Positions 6,868 through 15,298 of a DNA stretch of 35,036 nt are shown piece after piece. Each line of letters opens with the position of its first letter. Position 1 is the first letter of the stretch. The notes beneath the pieces are model-generated. The model made no database searches. It was not told the DNA's origin and saw only the letters and a list, made by a program, of their open reading frames with translations. The stretch is from Lachnospiraceae bacterium (lineage in GTDB: Bacteria > Bacillota > Clostridia > Lachnospirales > Lachnospiraceae). A program made the position numbers and the translations under genes. Where the stretch lies: positions 1 through 35,036 of the forward strand of contig CAJTHM010000034.1 of NCBI GenBank assembly GCA_910576125.1. The letters run 5' to 3'.

Positions 6868-7248
6868 ATGAAGAGAATCAAGCAAATGGCATTATCATTA
6901 ATTATGGCTGCAAGTTTATTGGGAAGTATTCCGTTGACAGCCAATGCAGCAACTGTTTCAACTTCAGAATTTGGAACAATGAACTATTCACTGACAAGAA
7001 GTGGTTCAACTGTTACAGCTAAAACTTCTGTTACAAAGACAGCTAACAAATTGATTACAGGTGTTGAGATTCAGGTTAATGCAACAGGTGCAACAGTTGC
7101 TACAGCAAGTGTTACAAAGAATAATGCAAAGGTCAACGATGTTATCAAAGTAACCAATTACTCAAGCAGTACTAAACTTGCTTGTTTTTCAAGCCATGAG
7201 GCTAGGGGAACAGGTAGCGTTGCTAAATTTTTAGCAGAAACATTTTAG
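6868..7248 (+). CDS. small secreted protein, unknown function
   Basis: 126 residues from ATG 6868 (AGGAGG site), 18 bases after agrD. The signal peptide is clear: basic MKRIKQ, hydrophobic MALSLIMAASLLGSIPL, and likely cleavage after TANAA, leaving about 98 residues. The mature part is rich in Thr, Ser, Val and Lys and looks beta-stranded (MNYSLTRSGSTVTAKTSVTK, VEIQVNATGATVATASVTKN). It has a single Cys near the C terminus (STKLACFSSHEARG). No family is recognised. Its position between the autoinducer gene and a lipoprotein/ABC module suggests the secreted product controlled by the quorum system, perhaps a bacteriocin-like or adhesive peptide. That role is an inference. Confidence 0.8.
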   Translation: MKRIKQMALSLIMAASLLGSIPLTANAATVSTSEFGTMNYSLTRSGSTVTAKTSVTKTANKLITGVEIQVNATGATVATASVTKNNAKVNDVIKVTNYSSSTKLACFSSHEARGTGSVAKFLAETF

Positions 7249-7272
7249 CCGTAGTGTCAATATTTGGAGAAG

Positions 7273-7308
7273 TAGCCGCAAGGGAATAATACTCTTACGA
7301 CTATTTTT
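7273..7308 (+). terminator. intra-operon terminator/attenuator
   Basis: TAGCCGCAAGGG pairs with CTCTTACGACTA (two mismatches, one wobble) around a 7-base AT loop and is followed by TTTTT. It lies between the secreted-peptide gene and the first lipoprotein gene. Partial termination here would give more agrD/peptide transcript than transporter transcript. Confidence 0.55.
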
Positions 7309-7326
7309 GTTAGGAGGAATGAAATA

Positions 7327-8349
7327 ATGAAACATATTCGATATATAGTAATGGAGTATGTGATGGTAATTTGTATGGTTTTCTGTAGCGGGTGTACTAG
7401 TAATCATAACTCATCATCAGATTTGAATACAGATAGTGATTCTGAATTATCATCTATAATAAGCAGCGATGATGAACTTATAAAAAAATCAGAAGGAATA
7501 ATTATGATGGGATTTCAGCCTGCCGATAAGTATGAATATACCTATTCAGGTTCAGAAATGAACGTTCCACTATATGTTGGAACAATGGATAATTCAGAAA
7601 ATATTGAAGTCGCTGCAATGTTGTTTTTGAATGGAGAGGTTCAGCCATATTCATATACGTTGAATGGAAAAGTAAGTGAAAAACAAATGGTTCATTATTT
7701 TACACTAGGTCCAAATGAAACAATTAACTTTACAGCACTTGTCACACCAATATCTGGTGAAAAAGGTGATGTGATAGGTATGCAATTTGCAACTGTTTTT
7801 AAATCGGATTATTTACCAGAGCAAGATGGAAATACATCATTCGGAAATTGCGGAAAAATTAATTCTACAATTTGTATCCCTGTAAATATGCAGGCATCAG
7901 GCATAAATGAAACAAAAGCAGATATCGTGAAAACTACTATTACTGATATTCCAGAAGAAACGATGGCAATGCTTGAAGGTCTTGTTACAAATGATACCGA
8001 TAATCCATTGGATTATTCTTCATATCTTAAAATTAAAACAGAAGACAATAGGAATTGCTTGTATTCTGAGAACGGAAAGTTAAACCTTACGTTACAAATA
8101 TATGGAGGAAAAGAGGTAGCAAAGAAAATTACATTTTTTATAAATAATGAGCCTGTTAAAGTCGACAATTGCGATTATTGTGAAATAAATACTACAACAG
8201 ATAAAATGACTGTTTTTGATGTGTGTATAGATGTTTCGGAGTATAAGGAACTTTGCTCATTTTATGCAGTTGCTGCGACAAGTGGTGAAGATTATTTGAT
8301 TCAAGATGATACAACGCAAAGTGAAAGGTGTTTATTAATAAACAAATAG
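7327..8349 (+). CDS. lipoprotein, unknown function
   Basis: 340 residues from ATG 7327 (TAGGAGGAATG site). The N terminus is a type II signal peptide: hydrophobic YVMVICMVFCSGC with the lipobox cysteine at residue 23, followed by a Ser/Asn/Asp-rich linker to about residue 55. The rest looks extracellular and beta-rich, with two similar-looking halves (PLYVGTMDNSENIEVAAMLF, near 80; LTLQIYGGKEVAKKITFFIN, near 260) each resembling an Ig-like or carbohydrate-binding fold. No family is recognised. It is followed 9 bases later by a second lipoprotein gene. It may bind the secreted peptide or protect the surface from it; this rests on operon context only. Confidence 0.8.
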   Translation: MKHIRYIVMEYVMVICMVFCSGCTSNHNSSSDLNTDSDSELSSIISSDDELIKKSEGIIMMGFQPADKYEYTYSGSEMNVPLYVGTMDNSENIEVAAMLFLNGEVQPYSYTLNGKVSEKQMVHYFTLGPNETINFTALVTPISGEKGDVIGMQFATVFKSDYLPEQDGNTSFGNCGKINSTICIPVNMQASGINETKADIVKTTITDIPEETMAMLEGLVTNDTDNPLDYSSYLKIKTEDNRNCLYSENGKLNLTLQIYGGKEVAKKITFFINNEPVKVDNCDYCEINTTTDKMTVFDVCIDVSEYKELCSFYAVAATSGEDYLIQDDTTQSERCLLINK

Positions 8350-8358
8350 GTGGATTAA

Positions 8359-9495
8359 GTGAAAAAAATTAGTTTGTTTTTAATATCAATATTTTGCATA
8401 TGCCTAATTTCCGCTTGTAGTAGCAAAGAGGATTCAATAGAAATTCAGAATACACAAATAAATGATTTTTCTGAAAAGAATACAGAAAATAAGTCAATTG
8501 ACGATAAAATTTCGTATGTGGATTTAGAATATGACGAGATAAATAAAAACCTAACTCTTTTAGACTTAGGTTTGAATCAGGTATTACAGGAAGTACCAGT
8601 TGAAAGTACGGAAACTATCGACGCATATCAAAAAATTAAAGACGGTTATGCAATAGTCAAATCAACATTTGAAGAAGATGTAGATAATGCAAAACAGGTA
8701 AATGGAATTATAATAAGTAAAGGTTCATCTGATTATAAAACTTCCTATGAATTTATTTCATACGATGAAAAATTGCAGGAAAAGAATGTAATTGACTTGA
8801 AAAGTATGATTTCAGAGGAACTGATGACAGAAATTCAAGAGAGTCAGCCAGAACCTAAGATTGATCCTTTAGGTCATCATATTGCATGGAGTACAATAAA
8901 TGGAATATATGTCCTTAATGTTGAAAGTGGAGAACAAAAAGTTCATGAAATTGAAGAGGATGGTTTCTCTGGATATGAGATTGCTTTTATTGATGAAAAT
9001 AAGGTAGGATTTTATCAACAGAAAGGAGAAACGACAGTAACTACAAGATATGGATATTGGGATTTGAGTACTGATCAGATAGTTTATGAAGAAGAGGACG
9101 ATTATAGTCCAAGTCAAATTCGTGTGTCGGGAGAGTGTCTTGTGCTAAATGATAGTGAAGATCCGGCAACACATAGTTCAAGTGGAAAGGTAGTTATATA
9201 TGATTGCCAAAAGAATCAATCTAACGTATTTCTTGTGGACAATACAGAAAGTACATTTGCTACTGTCACAAGTGACGGAGCATATCTGATTGTGTATGTC
9301 TGCTTAGACAATGAATTGATGAAGCACAGGGTACGGATATATCAATTGTCAAGTAAAGAGTGCGTAAACGAAATTCCGTTCTCAACAGAGAAAGGTGTTA
9401 GGTTTTACGATTTCTGTAATTCTGAAAACGATTATCTGTTGATAGGAAACGGAGATGCTGGAAAGGTGGTTTATCATGTATTTGCAGCTAAATAA
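8359..9495 (+). CDS. lipoprotein with beta-propeller-like domain
   Basis: Start GTG 8359, chosen because it gives a complete type II signal peptide, KKISLFLISIFCICLISACS, with the lipobox cysteine at residue 20. 378 residues. The body has repeated strand-turn patterns such as HIAWSTINGIYVLNVESGEQ, RYGYWDLSTDQIVYEE and SSGKVVIYDCQKNQ, which suggest a WD40/TolB-like propeller. No specific family is recognised. The gene overlaps the ABC ATPase start by 20 bases, so the two are translationally coupled. It is probably an outer-face partner of the ABC module. Confidence 0.8.
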   Translation: MKKISLFLISIFCICLISACSSKEDSIEIQNTQINDFSEKNTENKSIDDKISYVDLEYDEINKNLTLLDLGLNQVLQEVPVESTETIDAYQKIKDGYAIVKSTFEEDVDNAKQVNGIIISKGSSDYKTSYEFISYDEKLQEKNVIDLKSMISEELMTEIQESQPEPKIDPLGHHIAWSTINGIYVLNVESGEQKVHEIEEDGFSGYEIAFIDENKVGFYQQKGETTVTTRYGYWDLSTDQIVYEEEDDYSPSQIRVSGECLVLNDSEDPATHSSSGKVVIYDCQKNQSNVFLVDNTESTFATVTSDGAYLIVYVCLDNELMKHRVRIYQLSSKECVNEIPFSTEKGVRFYDFCNSENDYLLIGNGDAGKVVYHVFAAK

Positions 9496-10363
9496 CATTT
9501 CAAAGAAATATGGGAATTTTAATGCACTTAAATCAGTTAATATGACCTTTGAAAATGGAATATATGGTTTGTTGGGGGCAAACGGAGCAGGAAAAACTAC
9601 ATTGATCAATATTTTGATTGGTGCCTTAAATGCCACGGACGGAGAAATATTTTTAGATGGAACTAATATAAAAAGTTTAGGAACTGACTATCTGAAATTA
9701 ATTGGTTTTATGCCTCAATATCCGAAATTTTATCCCAATTATAAAGTGGATGAATTTTTGGAATATATGTGCTGCATAAAAGAAATTAAGAAGGCCGAGC
9801 GAAAACGCAGGATTAAGGAGGTACTTGAAGCAGTTAATCTCGCAGAACAGAAAAAGAAAAAAATAAAAGAATTATCCGGTGGAATGAGACAACGTTTGGG
9901 AATTGCACAGGCACTATTAAACGAGCCAAGAATATTGATATTAGACGAGCCTACGGCTGGTCTTGATCCTGGAGAGCGAATTCGATTTCGTAATATCATT
10001 ACAGAAATTGCAAAAGATCGAATGATCCTTATCGCAACCCATATTGTTTCTGATGTTGAATACATAGCAAATCATATTATTATGCTGCAAAAAGGGAATG
10101 TTATTTGTGAGGGAACGGCAGATGCATTGAGAAATGGTATCAAAGGGCAAGTATTTTCACTATGCGTAAGTGAAGAACAATCAAAGGATATACAAAAAGC
10201 GTATTTGGTATCAAACATGAAAAGAGAAAATGATGGAGTTTATTTGAGAGTGATTAGTGATCATGCTCCAGAAGGGGCTAAAATAGTTGAACCGCAGTTA
10301 GAGGAAGTATTCTTGTCAATTTTTAAGAAAGAAAGTGATATTCATGAAAATACTATACTTTGA
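9476..10363 (+). CDS. ABC transporter ATP-binding protein
   Basis: Start ATG 9476, because GGAAAGGTGG lies 5-8 bases upstream; an in-frame ATG at 9455 lies inside the lipoprotein gene without a site. 295 residues. Walker A GLLGANGAGKTTLINIL (about 34-42), signature LSGGMRQRLGIAQALL (about 134), Walker B ILILDEPTAGLDP (about 155) and the H-loop IATHIVSD are all intact. It belongs to the ABC-2 type (DrrA/CcmA/BcrA-like), which powers separate membrane subunits. It overlaps the preceding lipoprotein and the following permease, both by 20 bases. The module probably exports a substrate or gives self-immunity to the operon's secreted peptide; the direction is not shown by sequence. Confidence 0.92.
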   Translation: MYLQLNNISKKYGNFNALKSVNMTFENGIYGLLGANGAGKTTLINILIGALNATDGEIFLDGTNIKSLGTDYLKLIGFMPQYPKFYPNYKVDEFLEYMCCIKEIKKAERKRRIKEVLEAVNLAEQKKKKIKELSGGMRQRLGIAQALLNEPRILILDEPTAGLDPGERIRFRNIITEIAKDRMILIATHIVSDVEYIANHIIMLQKGNVICEGTADALRNGIKGQVFSLCVSEEQSKDIQKAYLVSNMKRENDGVYLRVISDHAPEGAKIVEPQLEEVFLSIFKKESDIHENTIL

Positions 10364-11546
10364 GCTTCGAAAAGAATTTATCAGAAAGTCATTTTTTTTC
10401 ATGATGATCATTCTGGTTATAATCAATTTCTTTTGGTTGGAATGGGATTATCATACAAATGGTGGATTCACAGAAGATTATGTAAAAGTAAATGCGTCAG
10501 AAAAAGAAAATAAATATTATGAAGAATTACATCAATATTTGGATGGAAAGTTAAATGCTGAAAAAGTATCCTATGTATCCGAAGAATACCAAAGGTATCA
10601 TAATTTAGTAAGTGGTGATTATAGCACTGAATATGACTCAAGTATGCATACAGGATATGCATTTGGAGATTACAGCCTCTTAACAGTCCACTTTTATAAT
10701 CCAATCAAGTATCTTATTACATATAAGGAATTGAATGATGGGTCACTTGAAAAAGCAGAGGAAAATATTCGCTTTTTTTCAGATAAAAATAATAAATACG
10801 AAGTTGAAAAAAATTCATTCATTTTGGAACATTATAAAAATAGAAATCCATTATATTTTTATGAGACAGGAGGATGGAAACATTTATTATCTTATGACAA
10901 ATCCGATCTGTTTATCTTGGTGTTGCTAATTGTAGGAATTATTCCAACCTTTTCCAAAGAGAAAAAGAATGCGATGGAAATTATTCAAATTACATCTGCT
11001 TATGGACGGAAACTGTATATTCCAATAAAATTGATAGCACATATCTTTGTGGCTGTCTGGCTTGAATTACTATTTGGGATTATCAATTATGTAGTGATTC
11101 ATATGCAGTATGGGCTAAGTGGAACAAAAATGATGCTGTATTCTATCAATGAATATAGATATACACCGCTTAATATATCTGTAATTGAATTCTATTTACT
11201 AGAGGTCTTGTCTAAGTGTATTGGCTTTGCGATTATAGCAGTCATATTGACAATGATTGCCAGACTGATAAAAAATACTTATGCAGCGTTTATTGCGATG
11301 ATTGGGTATACATCAGTTTTTCTATATTTTAGTGGATTTAATAGTGGAATCACTTTTGTGGAAAATGTTTTGACATTAATCAGTCCATTTTCACTTCTGA
11401 AATTAGAAGAACTGGCAACATCGTTAAAAGAAATAAAATTTTGTGGACATTTTATGACATTTCATAGTTTCTTGTATGGTGTACAAGCTACACTAATAGT
11501 GATTCTGCTTTGTACCATGCTTGTAATAGAAAAGAGGGGAAAGTGA
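10344..11546 (+). CDS. ABC-2 type permease subunit
   Basis: Start ATG 10344 inside the end of the ATPase gene; 400 residues. There is one N-terminal membrane helix (SFFFMMIILVIINFFWLEW), an external loop of about 140 residues, then about five helices (LFILVLLIVGIIPTFS, HIFVAVWLELLFGIINYVVI, IGFAIIAVILTMIARL, YAAFIAMIGYTSVFLYFSG, ATLIVILLCTMLVI). This is the ABC-2 permease pattern. It shares the pattern TGGWKHLLSYDK before helix 2 with TRGWESILCHDN in the next gene, so the two permeases are paralogues. It probably forms the membrane pore with that subunit. Confidence 0.85.
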   Translation: MKILYFELRKEFIRKSFFFMMIILVIINFFWLEWDYHTNGGFTEDYVKVNASEKENKYYEELHQYLDGKLNAEKVSYVSEEYQRYHNLVSGDYSTEYDSSMHTGYAFGDYSLLTVHFYNPIKYLITYKELNDGSLEKAEENIRFFSDKNNKYEVEKNSFILEHYKNRNPLYFYETGGWKHLLSYDKSDLFILVLLIVGIIPTFSKEKKNAMEIIQITSAYGRKLYIPIKLIAHIFVAVWLELLFGIINYVVIHMQYGLSGTKMMLYSINEYRYTPLNISVIEFYLLEVLSKCIGFAIIAVILTMIARLIKNTYAAFIAMIGYTSVFLYFSGFNSGITFVENVLTLISPFSLLKLEELATSLKEIKFCGHFMTFHSFLYGVQATLIVILLCTMLVIEKRGK

Positions 11547-11550
11547 TTTC

Positions 11551-13230
11551 ATGATTCGATCTGAGTTATATAAAGTATTTATAAAACAGCATTTGATTTT
11601 ATTTCTTTTTGTGTTTCTTTTTCTAAATGCAGCATATCATATTGTTACTGGTTATGATACGACAACGGTAATTCGCAACTCAGAATCATATTATACTTCT
11701 TTTTTTGATAAGTATGAAGGAAAAATCACAACGGAGAAGACCACACAGATCAAAGAAGAATATAAAAAACTAGAAAAAGATACTGTAAATATGTTATCTA
11801 ACAAGCTTGAAAAGCAGGCTTTTGAATCTTTTTACCATGTTTATCTATATGAATCGGATTCAGGAAGCGGATATCTGACGGATACAAGGGGATGGGAGTC
11901 GATTCTTTGCCATGATAATATTAACTATTTATTAGCTGTTTTTGTGGTTTTACTTGGCGTAATGTTGTTTAGTGTAGAATATGAAAATGAGATGAATATT
12001 ATGATTGTATCAACATGTGGAAGAAATAGACTGACGGGATGTAAGATTTTTATCGGAATTGCAGGTGCTATTATTTCTGCTAGTTTATTTCAGATAGTAC
12101 ACATCATGTATTTGGTGTCTACAATTGGACTACATCATGCGGATTATCCTTTAAATACAATCGAATTTTATGAAAATTCACGTTATGGAATATCACTAGG
12201 AACTGCTCTGCTTTTTAAATTTATAGTAACAATATTAGGATGTATGTTACTTGTAAGCTTTGCAATGTTAATGACAGTTTTACTTAAAAGAAGAGAAATT
12301 TGTATGGTATTAGCAGTTCTTTTGGTAATATTACCGAGAATGATTTTTTCAAATAGTTCGATACTGTATAGAATTCCTTGGATTACACCGCTTCTTTCAG
12401 CTAATGGGTTCTTTTGGCCAGATAGATATACACATCAGATCATAGATAATCAATTAAAAAAGGTGATTGTTTTTCAAGCAATCGAGACGAAAACGATGTT
12501 GATCGTATTGTCTATGGATATATTTTTGATAGTGCTTTCTTCTTACATTGTATTTGGTAAATTTTCAAATCACAGAAAAAGCAAATATATAAAAATGACT
12601 TCAAAGATTTTGCCTTGCTTACTCATATGTTTTTGTTTGACGGGATGTGGAGAGATAAGTGAGGATAAAGAAGTTATCATTGATGGTACGCTCAATGCGC
12701 AGATTAATATGACCATTGGTGGAAATATGTATTATATTGACCAGAATGAAAATCTGGTATATTGTGAAGATGCGAAAAATAATATTATTGCAATAACACG
12801 AAATATAATTCCACTTCAACAAAGGATTACTAACATTTTTGTAGATGCTCATTACTGTTATTATCTTTTGGAAGATGATAATAGTTCAAATATTATTGTA
12901 CGCAGCGTTGATTTAGAGTCTTTTGAAGATAAATTAGTATACAGTGCAGGAAGCGATAACACAGAGGATTTTTATGGATTAAGAAAAGATGAATCTAACG
13001 ATGCTGATGAAATTTTAAAAAATATTGCTACTGTAAATTGGTTTATTGTTACAGATAAAGTTATTTATTATCAGAAAAACAGTGCTATCTATAAATGCTC
13101 AAAAATAAGTGGTAAACAAGAGATTATTGCTGAAGCTGTTTCGGACGATGAGGTGCAATATCTAAAGGGCGTGTTACATTATACAGATGCACATGGTAAA
13201 AAAACTAGTTATAATGAAAGTGCCAAGTAA
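11551..13230 (+). CDS. ABC-2 type permease fused to lipoprotein-like sensor domain
   Basis: 559 residues from ATG 11551 (GAGGGGAAAG site), 4 bases after the first permease. Residues 1-350 repeat the permease layout: one helix near 14-32, a loop of about 100 residues, then about five helices. After SKYIKMTSKILP a new hydrophobic stretch LLICFCLTGC ends in a perfect lipobox with Cys366, followed by a soluble 190-residue domain (GTLNAQINMTIGGNMYYIDQ, SSNIIVRSVDLESF) that resembles a propeller or DUF5050-like module. It looks as if a separate lipoprotein gene was fused in frame to the permease. Whether Cys366 is lipidated after internal cleavage is unknown. It is the last gene of the operon, before a hairpin at 13279. 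Confidence 0.82.
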   Translation: MIRSELYKVFIKQHLILFLFVFLFLNAAYHIVTGYDTTTVIRNSESYYTSFFDKYEGKITTEKTTQIKEEYKKLEKDTVNMLSNKLEKQAFESFYHVYLYESDSGSGYLTDTRGWESILCHDNINYLLAVFVVLLGVMLFSVEYENEMNIMIVSTCGRNRLTGCKIFIGIAGAIISASLFQIVHIMYLVSTIGLHHADYPLNTIEFYENSRYGISLGTALLFKFIVTILGCMLLVSFAMLMTVLLKRREICMVLAVLLVILPRMIFSNSSILYRIPWITPLLSANGFFWPDRYTHQIIDNQLKKVIVFQAIETKTMLIVLSMDIFLIVLSSYIVFGKFSNHRKSKYIKMTSKILPCLLICFCLTGCGEISEDKEVIIDGTLNAQINMTIGGNMYYIDQNENLVYCEDAKNNIIAITRNIIPLQQRITNIFVDAHYCYYLLEDDNSSNIIVRSVDLESFEDKLVYSAGSDNTEDFYGLRKDESNDADEILKNIATVNWFIVTDKVIYYQKNSAIYKCSKISGKQEIIAEAVSDDEVQYLKGVLHYTDAHGKKTSYNESAK

Positions 13231-13278
13231 AATCTTTGTATCCAAGAATAAGACGATACACTATGTACTCTATTAAAA

Positions 13279-13306
13279 AGGGTGTTGATCAAAACACCCT
13301 CTTCAT
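13279..13306 (+). terminator. terminator hairpin of the agrD-ABC operon
   Basis: AGGGTGTT and AACACCCT form a perfect 8-bp stem with a 6-base loop, followed by CTTCAT. It lies 48 bases after the permease stop. The T-run is weak. It may also serve the opposite-strand gene ending at 13327. Confidence 0.6.
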
Positions 13307-13326
13307 ATAATGTTAAATGAATATCA

Positions 13327-13566
13327 TTAGAATATTGTATCTATATCAACTGCACTTACCCAATCTTGCATCTCATGATTTAAATACAAGCGAGCATATT
13401 CTAGCGGCTTGTCAATTGCAAGAGCATCTAGCAATCTCTGAGAGTTTGGTGTAGTAATCAATCCATCTTCTGCCTTGCCACAGTCAATCCGAAGAATGAA
13501 CCCATTGTAATAATTGATGTCTATGGAGTTGTGAAATTGATTGTATTCAGCGTGTACGATATTCAA
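13327..13566 (-). CDS. small mobile-element protein (DUF6061-like)
   Basis: 79 residues with a TTG start at 13566; AAAGGAAAGGA lies upstream on the minus strand. The sequence NIVHAEYNQFHNSIDINYYN then GFILRIDCGKAEDGLITTPN, followed by LEYARLYLNHEMQDWVSAVD, resembles the DUF6061 small proteins carried on Clostridia conjugative elements. I name that family from memory and cannot check it. It converges with the agrD-ABC operon and marks the return to mobile-element sequence. Function unknown. Confidence 0.65.
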   Translation of the reverse strand: MNIVHAEYNQFHNSIDINYYNGFILRIDCGKAEDGLITTPNSQRLLDALAIDKPLEYARLYLNHEMQDWVSAVDIDTIF

Positions 13567-14005
13567 ATCTGTGTTATCCTTTCCTTTATCCGTTGTAGCT
13601 TTGATAATCTGTTATAGTAAAAGCATTACCATCAGTTCCAGCCGACTTATGTGATTTATATAATGTTATTAGCTGTTACCGAATTTTACTTCCCTTATTT
13701 TTGCCCTTATGAGGTGTCGTAACACAAGGGAAAAGGATATAACATAAGGGAAAGTCTAAGGGAAACCTCACTTACCAAAACTGTAGGAAAATCAAGGCAT
13801 TGCGGATTTTATTGTAACACTTTATAATACGAATTAGGTGTTAAAGAATTGTAGGTATCAAAATTTGAATTTTCCAGTCTAACTTCTTTTTCCAATTATA
13901 CATGAAAACATGGGATTTTTCAATTCTCAAATTGTCTTTCTATCTTACTGTCTTTGCTTAGGTTTGAATGGGACTGCCGCTTATTACGGAAACGCTGTCA
14001 TTCAC
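13567..14005. other. non-coding stretch with repeated TAAGGGAA boxes
   Basis: No convincing gene. Between 13690 and 13765 are five related boxes in both orientations: TTCCCTTA (13690), GCCCTTATG (13703), CAAGGGAAAA (13725), CATAAGGGAAA (13743) and CTAAGGGAAA (13756), flanked by TGAGGT/ACCTCA inverted copies. They could bind a recombinase, relaxase or replication protein of the surrounding mobile element. The function is not shown. Confidence 0.45.
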
Positions 14006-14380
14006 CTATGAATAAATTATATCATTTTCAACAACTTCCCTTACACACGCCAAAATGTTATTCATCTTTTGAATCCATAAGAATTGGTTTTCGGATTTCA
14101 ACTGTTCTGTCACGCCCTGCCTGTCGGAATATTTCGTTGCCAGCCGAAAAAACATATCTACTGCCAGTGCGTCTACACTTGCAAGATATTCATTCAGCCT
14201 GCCGCTGGTAAAGAGGTTCATATATAAAACCTTATGGTTTTGTTTCAAATACTTTGCATGTCTCTGTCCCCATACGCCGATATGCTTTTCTTTTTCGGCA
14301 GGTAAGGCGAGAGCAGGCAAATAATAATCGCCAACCCTTGTATATGTCCCGCCCATCTATTCAAACAATGTCTTTTCCAT
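14006..14380 (-). pseudogene. tnpV: second TnpV copy with early nonsense codon
   Basis: The normal family start is ATG 14378-14380 with a GGAGG site. It reads MEKTLFE and then TAG (14357-14359) where other TnpV proteins have a residue such as Gln, followed in frame by MGGTYTRVGDYYLPALALPA and the rest of the protein. The remainder is intact (GQRHAKYLKQNHKVLYMNLF, SGRLNEYLASVDAL, REVVENDIIYS). A one-base CAG-to-TAG change would explain it. Re-initiation at ATG 14356 could give a protein lacking 8 residues, but that ATG has no good binding site. It is clearly paralogous to the intact TnpV at 1156. Confidence 0.8.
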
Positions 14381-14779
14381 AGTCTTAATCCTCCATAATT
14401 TTATTTTTGGGTTAGTTGTTGACTGCTTTGATATGCACATTATCAACCGCTAAGTGCTGCTTTGAATTTTGCATTACTTTTCCGCATTGTGGCAAAAGAA
14501 ATTACATTTAACAAATATGTGATTATATTTTTATATAGAGTAAGCCAGCGTGAAAAGCATTCCTACTTTTACGCTGGCTTTTGCCTTTGCTATCGCCCAT
14601 AAGCTGTATTCCAATTATGTTTTCAAATTATCTCCTTATGTGGTGACAGCCTTTGCGGTTTTTCTTTTGTCACTTTTTGCAGAAATGCGCCGTAAAGCGG
14701 TTTCTGGCGTAGGCTGCCGTTCCCCGCCTTTCAATCTGGATTTTAACGATTTTCAAAATTCAGATTGGAGGTGTCTACG
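14381..14779. other. intergenic region between TnpV copy and sigma genes
   Basis: No credible gene; the open frame at 14550-14783 lacks a binding site and family resemblance. It holds the strong terminator at 14542 and the divergent upstream regions of the TnpV copy (minus) and the first sigma gene (plus). Confidence 0.5.
14542..14586 (+). terminator. strong rho-independent terminator
   Basis: AAGCCAGCGT and ACGCTGGCTT form a perfect 10-bp stem extended inward by AAAAG/CTTTT, followed by TTTTGCCTTT. There is no plus-strand gene just upstream, so the gene it served was probably lost. It now insulates the sigma genes. Confidence 0.75.
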
Positions 14780-15295
14780 GTGAAATACGCACCGAGAAAG
14801 GTATATATCAAAGAGAATGGCAGCTATGCGGAGTTGTCCTATATGGATTTTTGCCGCCGCAGAGAAGCAGACCGTACATATTCGGACAAGCTTTTTATCC
14901 CTGTGCAGGGCTGTCTGATTGAGGTTGTGCGGGAACAGTACACGGACTTCTATCGGGATAAAGAGCGGTGGCGTTATCTTCAGAAACTGGATACGAAGAA
15001 CAGCCTGCTTTCATTGGACGGCTTTGTTGACAGCGAGGGTAACGCTCTGGACTTTATCGCTGATGAAGCGGCAGGCGTTGAGGAAACAGTTATCCATTCC
15101 ATGATGTTGGACAGGCTTAACGCCGCCCTGCTCTTGCTGTCGGACGATGAGCAGGCGTTGATATGGGCAATCTTCTTTGACGGTGTTTCCTCGAAAGAGA
15201 TTGCAAGGATGAAAAATGTAGACCAGAGTACGGTAAACAGACACAAGCTCAAAATTCTGGCAAAGCTCAGAAAAATAATGGAAAGCAGATTTTAA
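14780..15295 (+). CDS. sigma-70-like factor of a conjugative element (1)
   Basis: Start GTG 14780 with TTGGAGGT seven bases upstream; 171 residues. The N-terminal part (YVKYAPRK-like basic start, SYMDFCRRREADRTYSDKLF) is typical of conjugative-element sigma-like proteins. Residues about 115-170 are region 4: LDRLNAALLLLSDDEQALIW, FDGVSSKEIARMKNVDQSTV, NRHKLKILAKLRKIM, a helix-turn-helix. There is no full region 2, so it may act as a regulator rather than a full sigma factor. It is first of three similar genes; a terminator follows at 15299. Confidence 0.82.
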   Translation: MKYAPRKVYIKENGSYAELSYMDFCRRREADRTYSDKLFIPVQGCLIEVVREQYTDFYRDKERWRYLQKLDTKNSLLSLDGFVDSEGNALDFIADEAAGVEETVIHSMMLDRLNAALLLLSDDEQALIWAIFFDGVSSKEIARMKNVDQSTVNRHKLKILAKLRKIMESRF

Positions 15296-15298
15296 GTG

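Noticed and set aside
14550..14783. 77-residue plus-strand open frame before sigma gene 1
   Set aside because: It starts inside the strong terminator stem, has no binding site and resembles no family.
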